From: Perkinsus olseni
Lineage: Eukaryota; Perkinsozoa; Perkinsida; Perkinsidae
Direction of reading: 5' to 3'
Length of the DNA: 64,000 nucleotides
NCBI GenBank assembly: GCA_013115135.1
Contig: JABANP010000001.1
Coordinates: 372,001-436,000 of the forward strand
The position numbers and the translations under genes are program-made. This document shows, one piece after another, positions 10,722 to 20,152 of this stretch (position 1 is the stretch's first letter; every line of letters begins with the position of its first letter). The notes below the pieces were generated by a model. That model ran no database searches and was not told the origin of the DNA. It saw only the letters and a program-made list of their open reading frames with translations.

Positions 10722-11989
10722 TGATTATTGCCACTGTGTTAAACAGGCCCATACTACGAGTAGCAAAGCTCGTCAAGTATTCTTCTCTGTTGATGGCATA
10801 TATGTCGTCAAGTTATGAGCCTTTTTTCCTGGATTCTCTCACCTAACAGCCTTTCTGCAGTCCAAAGCGGCAGCTGAACACAAAGATGATAAGCCGAGAT
10901 TCTCCGGATAGAGCTGAGTTCTATGACTTAGACTTCCAAGCACATCTTCCGTCCTTGAGTTGCCAGATAGTTTCAGGGGCGTCGCGCGATACAGAGAGCC
11001 TTTATCCACTTTCGGTGATCACCGGCGCCATACACAGCACGAAATGTTCACCAACACATCCAGTGGTTAGATGTTGTGTAATCTCCCGCAGGATCAGCAG
11101 ATATTATAATACGCTCGTGTAGATCCTTTCCTGGTGGACGGGAATGCGATATATATTGTATTCAGAACGATGTGGTGTTATGCACCCGCAGCCAGCATCT
11201 GCAATCTACCAAAATTTTACGAGTCAGAAGTTGTGAAGTTCTCAGGCAGGGCACGGGATGCTGGTCTCTCCAGCCTCCCACGCATTGCTAGCGCGTTCAT
11301 ACACAGGATCCAGTCGATCCGATCCACGCGCTTCAACGCGGGTATAAACTTTTCGCTCGCTACATAATGAACTGTTGAGCTACAACCAGTTTCTGACACA
11401 TAACCTTCGTTGGTGCCGGTGGGATGGACACGCGGTGACCGGCTGGCCACAACCGGCTGCCGACGTAGTTCGATCTCGAGATAGGAAACATGAGCCTTTT
11501 GTTCCATAACAACTCGTTATTAACAAGGATTCCCTGCTTCTACACTTCTGCACTTACTGGTTGCATAAAGCTATATCGTAGCTCGAACATTTCATACTCG
11601 TATGTGTATCTCGTTCGCAACCACGCTCTGGTCTGCAAGACGCCGACGAATCTCTGTCGTCTCTGTCGTCAATGTTGTACCGCTATCCCACGACTCCAAT
11701 AATGATAGAGGACTCGTCTCGCACTGCCTCCCAGTCGCCACACTCATAGCCTCTTTAACACGAATCAGTTTCCATCTCGATTCTCAGTAGTAGTAATGCT
11801 TTTTACCAATCGTCATCATTCGCAGCTCTCAGTTCGTCAGTTGCCAGCATGGAGAGCATGGATGCTCATGCACGGCCTGATCGCAACAAAGAACGCTGCT
11901 CGGTAGGCCCCCCTCTGCTGCTTCTCCGCTGTTGTTCATAGTTAACCTAAGACCCGGGAGAGGTTTAAAGTTAGTGAGAGAATTGTTAA
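10722..11989. other. Intergenic region between secreted copies 3 and 4
   Basis: Contains a downstream block (about 10886-11020: CCGAGATTCTCCGG, GAGTTGCCAGATAGTTTCA, ACAGAGAGCxTxTA) that recurs in diverged form at about 13290-13395 after copy 4, and block A's partner at 11590-11755. No convincing gene. Confidence 0.55.
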
Positions 11990-12316
11990 CATGAAGAGTA
12001 GACAGCCGAATGTCCGCCGGTGTCACGATGGATTGCCATGTAGCTGCGGGTGACGTCACCGCGTCACTGGGTTGTTCATTGCCATCCTCTCTTCGGCTAC
12101 ACGCGCTACTGCTAGGAGCTTCGATCACCTCGTCTCGTTTAGTCTTGTTTTGAGAAGATTTGCAATATTGTCGGTATCGATTCGGCAGCATCTCCGGCTC
12201 GCGTAGTCCGGTTCCGTTATACCACGGCTCACCGCGACAAACGCGAGTCTCGTCATGGAGCTGATCTTCTCGTTCGTTATCTCTCTGCAGGCCGTTTAGT
12301 GTTGCCTTCCCCAACA
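11990..12316. repeat. Duplicated promoter-proximal block upstream of secreted copy 4
   Basis: Near-identical partner of 9641-9950, with small indels just before the coding start. The conserved final CCTTCCCCAACA flanks the ATG in copies 1, 3 and 4 and probably represents the shared start context. Confidence 0.85.
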
Positions 12317-13090
12317 ATGACTCTCCGCCTCGTCGCCTATCTCTCTATCGCCTCACTGGTGGCTGCTTTCCGCCAGGTAGACTACGGTACCTTCCTCTAT
12401 GAGGTCAAGAAGCCGCATCCGTTCAAGTTGACTTTCACCACCACTCACGACCATTATGGTCTCTTCGTAGTACAATGCGGGAAGAAACGGTTCCACGATA
12501 ACTGGTTGAAGCTGACGGTAGACGAGGACAACGTATATGATGCAATGCTGCATGAGTTCCCGGAGACCCCTTATTGGAAGATGCAACAGAAGCGTTGGGT
12601 TGACCGTGTCCGAGAAACATGCCCTAAGATCAAATTCGATGATGCCGATTTCCAGTACTGGTTCATTATCCCGGATGGTGATGTGGCGACGCAAATTGGA
12701 GGTAAAGAGGTTTTCGTGCCACGGCAGTGGTACCCACTGATACCAGGAAGATACTGGTCCGAGCCTTCGATAACGCCATTCAGGATGAAGTTTGACATTC
12801 ACCCCGACGGGACCGCTTTTGTGATATTCGGCTGTGAAGGAGGCGACACCGGTGATTATAGGAGGTTCAATCTCGTCAAGAAAGGCGATGATGGGCGCTA
12901 CGAACTGACAGCCGTCAAAGGCCGCTCTACCGTGAAGGACCTCATTGACAGTTTTCGGGCAGCCTGTCCTGATCTCTGGCATCCTAGACTCGAGGAGGAC
13001 TTGAAAAGCGTGAGGTTCGCCAATTATGACCAAGTATACGTCATGGAAAGCTTCGGCTCCGACCGTCTCTTTAGAAGCTATGTAAGATGA
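12317..13090 (+). CDS. Secreted family protein, copy 4 (257 aa)
   Basis: Unrecognised secreted family. The signal peptide MTLRLVAYLSIASLVAAF is followed by a mature region with all four family cysteines (QCGKKR, ETCPK, FGCEGGDTG, AACPD) and PRQWYPLIPGRYWSEP. The C-terminus (NYDQVYVMESFGSDRLFRSY) matches the other copies. The intact intronless frame suggests an active gene. With copy 3 it forms the most recent pair,  inside a repeat unit of about 2.4 kb. Confidence 0.85.
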   Translation: MTLRLVAYLSIASLVAAFRQVDYGTFLYEVKKPHPFKLTFTTTHDHYGLFVVQCGKKRFHDNWLKLTVDEDNVYDAMLHEFPETPYWKMQQKRWVDRVRETCPKIKFDDADFQYWFIIPDGDVATQIGGKEVFVPRQWYPLIPGRYWSEPSITPFRMKFDIHPDGTAFVIFGCEGGDTGDYRRFNLVKKGDDGRYELTAVKGRSTVKDLIDSFRAACPDLWHPRLEEDLKSVRFANYDQVYVMESFGSDRLFRSYVR

Positions 13091-14243
13091 TTTCCCCCCC
13101 CCACTGCCTCCAGCAGACCCTTACTCCCAGTAGCAGGGCTCGCTAAGGATTTTTCTTCGTTGACATCGTACATGTCGGTAAGTCCGTGGTCTCTGTTTCA
13201 TTGGACTCCTCCCACGGGGGACTTTTTTCACTAACATGCTCAAGCAGTTAAATCGTGCGACTATGCACAGCGGCAGCTGTAATCAAACATAATGAGCCGA
13301 GATTTTTATAATAGCCATTTACTTCTCCACATCTCCTTCGACCCGAGTTGCCAGTTAGTTTCAATCACATCGCGCATTACAGAGAGCTTCTAAACAAAAG
13401 CTTCGTGCTGGTAGCGGATCTTTGTGGCCTCCACTGGCCGTTAGGAGGGCCTGAGTTCCTGAACGACCGGTACGACGAATCGAGACAGTGTGGATGGCTT
13501 CTCTGAGGCTGGGAACCTCGATTCAACCGACAGGTCTCGTGAAAGTAAAAATTCCACACACCGAGCGCATGGTCATAAAACTGACCCGTGCCTTTCTCTC
13601 GCACGAAGTGCCATGCCCCTGAATACTCAGTGCAGAGCTATCCCATGACGAAATCCCGAAGTGAGCACCTGCGGCGACTGCTACTAGCCTCAAGGTTGAA
13701 AAACAACACGGATTCTTCATAACATTAGATGTAGGAAGATTAGTTCACTTACTAACATTACTCACTTCTAGCTGAAAGGTTAAACAAGTACGAATCGACG
13801 ATAAGTGCAATCTTTACAGCCTCACTGGAGCGACCTCTCAAGTGCTAGTCTTACCCCATTTGTAACTATTCACTCAACACCCAACGCTTGTGCCTCGTTA
13901 AAGCATTCTCATATGATGCAATGTGTACAGCGGCTGTTGCCCTCATTCAAGAGCGTATGTCCCACACACACCGCGGAGATTAAGCTAACTTGAAGTATAA
14001 AGGTAGCAGCTCAGAAAGTTGTATTAGTATTATTACTACCGGATAATCTGTATATGATCGTACTACTCATCATCAGCTCTCTCATCAATGGTCAATTGCA
14101 ATAGTAGTACTAGAAACACCCGTCTTTAATGGTGATAGAAAAAGGAGCTGAAAGTGTACACTAGGGCTCGCTAAACCATGTAGAACACGAGGGCATCACA
14201 ACTCTCCCACCGGTACACGGAGAGTCTTCCCTTAGATAGGGGA
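13091..14243. other. Intergenic region, no gene seen
   Basis: Starts with a C-run (13095-13103) just after secreted copy 4, then a diverged version of the copy 3 downstream block at about 13290-13395. No supported gene. Confidence 0.5.
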
Positions 14244-15058
14244 TTACTGAGCACCACCCTCAGCAGCACCATCTTGATCAGAGGTCCACAAAGTAAGGTT
14301 GTCTCTAAGAAGCTGCATAATGAGAGTAGAGTCCTTGTAGCTATCCTCGCTAACATTGTCGAGCTCAGCAATGGCGTCTTCAAATGCCTTGCGAGCCATC
14401 TTGCAAGCCTCTTCGGGCTGGTTTAACACCTCATAGTAAAATACAGAATAGTTGAGAGCAAGGCCTAGACGGATAGGGTGAGTAACTTGCAACTCGGACT
14501 GGGCGATGTTGGTCGCATCCTTGTAAGCCTGATCAGCGTTATCGGCAGCCTTATTCCTCTTCTCGCCAGTGCTAAATTCGGCGATATAGCGATAGTAATC
14601 ACCCTTCATCTTGTAGTAGAAGACCTTGGACTCGCCCGTCTGGGAATGAGGGATGAGAGACTTGTCAAGAAGATCAAGAATAGCATCACAGATTGTCTGG
14701 AGCTCGGCCTCGATCTTCTCTCTGTAGCCCTTAGCGATCTCGGCATTGCTGGTGTTGCCTTTGGAGGCCTCCTTCTGCTCGACAGATGATACAATCCTCC
14801 AGGAGGCACGTCGAGACCCAACAGCGTTCTTGTAGGCAACCGACAAGAGATTGCGCTCCTACATAAGAGAAGACGATTCACTTTCGAAAACTGAGGCCGA
14901 TTCCCTCAACAAAGCTCCCGTGCTCTTCCCCCTACCTCAACGCTAAGTTCCCCCTTTTCCTCAGCGACAGCCTTCATATACGAGGCCATCTCGTCGTAGC
15001 GCTCAGCCTGCTCGGCAAGCTTGGAAAGATAAACATTCTTCTCACACTCGTTCGCCAT
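14244..15058 (-). CDS. 14-3-3 protein, copy 3 (245 aa, two exons)
   Basis: 14-3-3 adaptor. Exon 1 is 15058-14936 ([20 protein letters not shown] onward), with a GTAGGG...TAG intron, and exon 2 is 14858-14244. The join is phase 0 and the exon structure is the same as the other two copies. Conserved segments include [44 protein letters not shown] and [12 protein letters not shown]. The acidic tail differs (AAEGGAQ). The first part of exon 2 is identical at nucleotide level to copy 2, whereas the remainder has many synonymous differences, which points to recent conversion limited to that tract. Confidence 0.95.
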
Positions 15059-15705
15059 TTTAGGTTCAATAAGACTGTAATCTAATAGCCTTGCGTTAGA
15101 GAGCTGTTGTGAAGGAATGGCAAGTAGCTCAAGATTTCAAGATATCCTCAGAAATCGCGAAATAGCCGAACTCCACCTACGAGACAGAAGGGATCTAGGA
15201 ACCCTGCAACTACGAACTTGAGCTGATCGGTTGCTCTAGAGGAACTACTACTACCCGCTCGCGTCTCGGATGAGCAAACGTGTCAAAATGAGGACCGTGG
15301 CGGCCTTGCATGGCTAGCGCTTCGGTTTGTGTTCTGGAAGCTGTCTTTGCTGTCACAAAAAATGTCTCCTTAGGATATCTGTGCTCATTTTTAAGATATT
15401 CAGGATTTCGCGACGCGTCACCTACGGTAAGACGAATGTTGCTACGTAATATGTTGTGAAGGCGAGTGGATCCCTTCACCACAACCAGTCGGTACTTCTG
15501 CAGTCGCCTGAATAGCCTCCTCCAATGCGAGGGGGTGGTAGTAACTGGTGGTGATTAGGCCATGGCTCTATGCTGTGAGCGATCTGGCGGCGTCGCAGTG
15601 GCGCCCAATATCTTTCGGTTTCGATCGATTCGTAATCTCTCTGCCAAGTTCATTCATGCGAAGGAGCATCTCTCGAGTACTTTCAGATCGTATTCTTTCA
15701 TTACT

Positions 15706-16710
15706 ATGCCCTCTGACAGTTGCAACAAGGTTACCACGGCAGCTGAGCGCTTCCTGATAGCCCTGGTTACCAGTCCGCCACTGCTAGGGAGGCAACTGTA
15801 CGATACCAACGCCCTGCGCTACTGTTCGTGATTGGTGTTGTCTCAGGTTCGTTCACGTCCGAGCCTAGCTGCCGGCGGCTGGGAATGTGTCCGCTGTGGC
15901 AATGTCAACTTTCCGCAGAAGCTGTTCTGCAACATGAGAAAGTGCATGTCCCCGAGGCCTTTGCGAGCTTGGAGATGTAAAGGCTGTGGTAAGGCGCGCA
16001 GCATGCTCGCTTTTCAACTTCGTGTATTCAGGATTCGAGGAGTCCAATCCGCTGGCGCCCAGATGCCCGGAGTGCAACACCTCGCGTCGCCTATCCCGTG
16101 ACGACTGCATCCTGGTCTATGCGCATGCTACAGGGGAAATACCCTTCCAGTTCCAACCGGAGGCTATGATGGCGCAACAGCTCATTAAGGCTCCCGTCGG
16201 CTCGTGGGTGTGTTCGGCTTGCAATAACGTCAACTGGCCTGAGCGCACGAGATGCAACGGTAATCGCTGCAAGAAGGCGAGAGGTTCTGAAGACGTGCTC
16301 CACACTCAAAAGAAGCGGGATGTCCTTCGCAAGTATGCTCAGGAGCTCAGTGGTCCGGCCATCCCTCCAACCTTGGCGGCTTTGCAAGAGTACGCTGGTG
16401 TTCGTGAGAAAAGTGCTCCAGTGGTGAACTCCGAGAATGATAGCTCTACGGTTTCCTCTGGCTCCCGTTCGCCGTGTTGCACGCCGGCTGAGCTGGCCGA
16501 GAAGATGATTACTCAGCAACGCCTGGCCGAGTTGGCGAAAGTTGTTTATGTCGAGAAGGAAGCTGATGGCAGATACCCTGATGTCGACGACGCTCCCCCG
16601 GTAGTTGGTTGTGTGTCTGCGGCAATGTCAATTGGCCGTTCCGGCTGTCGTGCAACAAGCTTGATTGTGGAATGGTGAGGCCATTCCTGCCGTCGCACAG
16701 AGATGCTTGA
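15706..16710 (+). CDS. RanBP2-type zinc-finger protein, four fingers (about 256 aa)
   Basis: My model joins exons 15706-15729, 15847-15988, 16032-16530 and 16605-16710. These sum to 771 nt with GT-AG introns of 117, 43 and 74 nt. The protein starts MPSDSCNK and carries RanBP2-type fingers (W-x-C-x2-C-x3-N-x6-C-x2-C style, usually RNA or ubiquitin binding): WECVRCGNVNFPQKLFC, WRCKGCGFEESNPLAPRCPEC, WVCSACNNVNWPERTRC and WLCVCGNVNWPFRLSC. The fourth finger has C-x-C instead of C-x2-C. The first and last joins are inferred; the 43-nt intron is well supported because it restores finger 2. The linker between fingers 3 and 4 is Ser/Ala-rich and disordered. It is probably an RNA-associated nuclear protein. 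Confidence 0.75.
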
Positions 16711-17649
16711 AGCTTTACGTATTTCTGCCACCGAAACTAATGAGTGGTGGTCGTTATTGGCGCTTACAACTGTTTGTAAATACTCCCTCTCCAGTGGGGA
16801 TGGATTATGAAATCTGGTTTTAAGTGACTTTTGGTATTACACTGGTCCGTCTATGTATGTCCTATCTGCTCGTGTGGCAGTAGCGCATGAAAGTAGTTGT
16901 GTCGTGATCGTGCAATGGTATTGGGTTCCATAAGGCTGGCAAGAGCTTGTGCGATCTGTCCACTGGGTGGGAGGCAGAAGCGGTTGGCAATTGGGAATAC
17001 TTCCTAGCATTTGGTGGAATGCTACCTGATAAGCATTTGGTGTTCATTGTGCTGCTCGACGGCAGTGATTACGCTGGTTTTGAAAGGGGATTATAAATAA
17101 TCGCAGGCACTTCGTTTTCCGGTGTCTTCAAACAACTGCCATTCCCTTCCTAACTGTGAACCATCTTTACCGCTTATCGTCATTCGCAAAATTTTGGAGG
17201 GAAGGGAAAGGGCGATTTGAACTGAGTTTCTGGGAAATTTGTGGTACACTAGTTGTATGCCTTGATAAGACGCCGATATATGCCCGCGAGTATGTTTAAT
17301 TGAATGAGAGTAGGTATTTCAACCGACTGGATATAAACAAAAAGTCACGTTGTGTCGCACAACTTGTGTGCAAACGTGATTCATGTTGTGAGTCGGATGA
17401 CAAGTTTGATGGCCGTTGTGGCCAGTGATTGCTAGCCATGTCCCTCAACTGATGATTTCTGGGGCACTCCCGTGATAGCGTTATTACTATTGCACACGCT
17501 ACCTGAAAAGTTTATTATCAGCAGCCTCAGTCCAGCATTGGGAGAAAGCAGAGCAATCCACTGATGCAACGCTGACTACCAACACAACATCCCCGCAAAT
17601 TTGCAGTTCATTAGCAATAATTCAGTGCATAGTTTGTATTCGTTACAGT
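16711..17649. other. Intergenic region, no gene seen
   Basis: Convergent spacer between the zinc-finger gene and the RAD18-like gene. No coding signal or repeat recognised. Confidence 0.5.
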
Positions 17650-18803
17650 TCAAATATCAGGAGGTCTTCGCTGTGACATGCCGAATATCGGAAAAGTAGG
17701 TATCGTCGGTTCCGCGATCCTTATACGTTTGGCTGCGGCGACAGCCTCCTCATGATCACGCTCGACAGAGCTGCTGTCCCATTCATCAACCCACTTGCGT
17801 TTCAGGCTACCTGAATAAGATAATTTCCAAAAACTAATACTTTGTTACTCTTCAACACTAACCTTTCTCACGCGCCTTCTTAACTCCTCTCTGCAGCAGA
17901 CGTAACATCTTCCACCTCGCTTCTTCGAAGACAGCCTGGAGATCCTCCGATCCCTCCGAGCTCCCACCAGCCACTAGTGCTGCTCGCGGCTATGACAGAA
18001 ACAGTCGAATGGAACCACGCAAAGATCGACAGTACTTTGTTCCCACGGCCCTTCTCAGCCAGCATTGCTCTCAGCACCCCTTGCCGTGTCGGGTCCTGCG
18101 ACAAAGCGCCCATCTTCTTCCCGTCATACGCCGCTTGTAACCGGAAGTAATACCTGCCAACACGTTACGCTTTCAACACCGAATGCACAACACAACTCAT
18201 ACTCCTTGATCTCCCTAATGGCAGCATCACGGCTCCAGGGGTAGGGCGCAGCGAGTCCCTCTCGCCGCAGCATCTCCTGTATGTCCCGCTCCTTCTTGCC
18301 TACCCAAACTCAACGTCGCTTCGGTAACCCAGCTGAAACTCTCGACGCTTACCCCGGAATATTGGTAAGGTCGGACGAGAATCTATCGGCACTCCTTTGG
18401 ATTGCGATAGCTTCTGTCGCATGAACACGGGATTCTTCCCCTCCGCGACGGCTTCTACTTCTGCAGTATTAGCCACCCGTATGGCCTGGGAGTGGTTTGG
18501 CGTTCACTGGTGACGGCGCGCTTCGGCAGTGTCACTTTTCTTATCCTCTTCCGTGTATTGTTCTCCCCCATTAACCTCACCATAGCGGCGATGCGGGGCT
18601 CCTTTACAAGAGATGACACTGACGTAGAAGCGTTGCACTCCGGGCAAGTCTGGGACACCAACTCGAGGTGCCGCCGAATACTGAGGGCGGGGAGGGTTAC
18701 ATGAGAAGGAACGAAGAGTTGCTTACCATGCACTGCAGAAGACATGAGAGCACTTGGCCATCATGGGGGCGTCGAGGAAGCCTTTACAGACCGGGCATCG
18801 CAA
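17650..18803 (-). CDS. RAD18-like RING E3 ubiquitin ligase (5' end not resolved)
   Basis: Spliced gene resembling RAD18, the E3 that with RAD6 monoubiquitinates PCNA in post-replication repair. The RING is split by an intron: exon 18803-18727 encodes [20 protein letters not shown] and VFCSAC, then the exon from 18680 continues [15 protein letters not shown]. This gives C-x2-C, C-x-H, C-x2-C and C-x2-C zinc ligands plus the RAD18-like tail [11 protein letters not shown]. Downstream exons encode a SAP-like segment ([19 protein letters not shown]) and [15 protein letters not shown]. The last join (GTTAGT donor at 17862, acceptor before 17810) gives [18 protein letters not shown] and the stop at 17650. 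The start exon lies upstream of 18803 and was not identified. The RING is certain; the RAD18 assignment is likely. Confidence 0.7.
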
Positions 18804-19251
18804 CTGCGAAGAAGATCACTGCCCACCAACCGGGAATCTTTCCTGCAATGCGAAATCCGCCCTCAGGCAGGCACCCCAAGGCGATGACTCGACGCAGCCC
18901 GTTTACGAACGCACACGAGCCCTCAATCCAGCGATGATCACCTGCGCTTCCATCTCTTTGAAAGCTGTCAATAGTCCAGCATTACCACTGCTTCTTGACG
19001 CGGTTGAGTCCCCTTCCACGCTCCTGTACGCTCATCACCAGCACAACTAGCACGTCTTCGCTGCAGTACCTTCTCTCACGGGGAGGTGTTGCCCTTCCTA
19101 GTTTCAAGGGACTGCGTATTCACCGCCACCGTCCTTTGCTGATCGGGTGTTGAAGCCGTCTTCGCGGCTCTTGGCCGAAGCCCATGCTGTCTCTGCGGGA
19201 GTCGTTGCCGATCTACAGGACGGAAATCCGTGAACCTCCACGTGCTCTACG

Positions 19252-19878
19252 CTACCTCGCTGAAGCCGAGTGGTTCTCCTCGACTTTCCTCTCCCCCAGA
19301 CGAGCACTCCTCCGAGGTCCTAGGGACCTGGCACCCGAGATTTCAGAGAGAAGCAAGCGCGAGTACACCCACGTCATGTGCTCAGCTCCCGGACTAGCTT
19401 CGAGGTGACTTGGCGAGTTGGATTCAGAGCACAGATCAACAACGTCCGATGATTCACTGTGGCTTCTCCAGCCGGAGGGCCCCGACGCCGTCATAACAAC
19501 GCTGAGGGGCATCCTATCCCATCCTGCAGTGACTTGAACTCGACAAGATCCGAATACAAAAGATATCTTTACATTGACAAGTAGCGGATGATGGTCAGCA
19601 GCAGCAGCATAGAAATGATACAGAATAGACAGCGGGCAGATGGTAGGAGAGCCGAAATGCGCGTAAAACATGGGCGCCAGAACAACGACGGTGATGATGA
19701 GAGAGCAGGAGCCAATCACCGGCTTTAACTCCACGACACGAATGAAGTAAGTCGGTAAACGCCTCCTGTATGAACCAAACTTATCTGCAAGACATACGCA
19801 CTCGAGGATAGATAGACTGATCATAAAACTGATTGAAATTTCGTAAATACGAAACTCTGTCTCCCTCGGAGTTTGCAT
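19252..19878 (-). CDS. Possible membrane protein
   Basis: An ATG-led frame with several hydrophobic stretches (ISFMISLSILECVCLA, SCSLIITVVVLAPMFYAHF and ICPLSILYHFY) suggestive of two or three membrane helices, followed by a Ser-rich hydrophilic tail. No family recognised. Exon boundaries are unknown and the tail may be read-through into non-coding sequence. Confidence 0.3.
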   Translation of the reverse strand: MQTPRETEFRIYEISISFMISLSILECVCLADKFGSYRRRLPTYFIRVVELKPVIGSCSLIITVVVLAPMFYAHFGSPTICPLSILYHFYAAAADHHPLLVNVKISFVFGSCRVQVTAGWDRMPLSVVMTASGPSGWRSHSESSDVVDLCSESNSPSHLEASPGAEHMTWVYSRLLLSEISGARSLGPRRSARLGERKVEENHSASAR

Positions 19879-20152
19879 CAACAATGCAAACTCTCACGTC
19901 ACAGTCCACCAAGGACACTATACAGAATCTCTCGCCCTCAGTAAAAAGTAATGGTCGCGGGCAAGGACAAGACGGATCAGTCTCGCTACTTCAAATGGAT
20001 GAGTCGGAGCATCATAGCGCTCCCGTAGCGTATCTAACGAGACCATCATCGCAACCCCTGATAACCAACCCCATTACGTTCATTTCTAAGCGGTTGCCTT
20101 CACCGTATTGCTCTGTTCGTGCCCATCATACTCGGCTTGAAGGAAAGCCCAT

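Noticed and set aside
16591..16606. Apparent frameshift at a C-run in the zinc-finger gene
   Set aside because: A 74-nt GT-AG intron (16531-16604) joins the two frames in the right phase, so no frameshift is needed.
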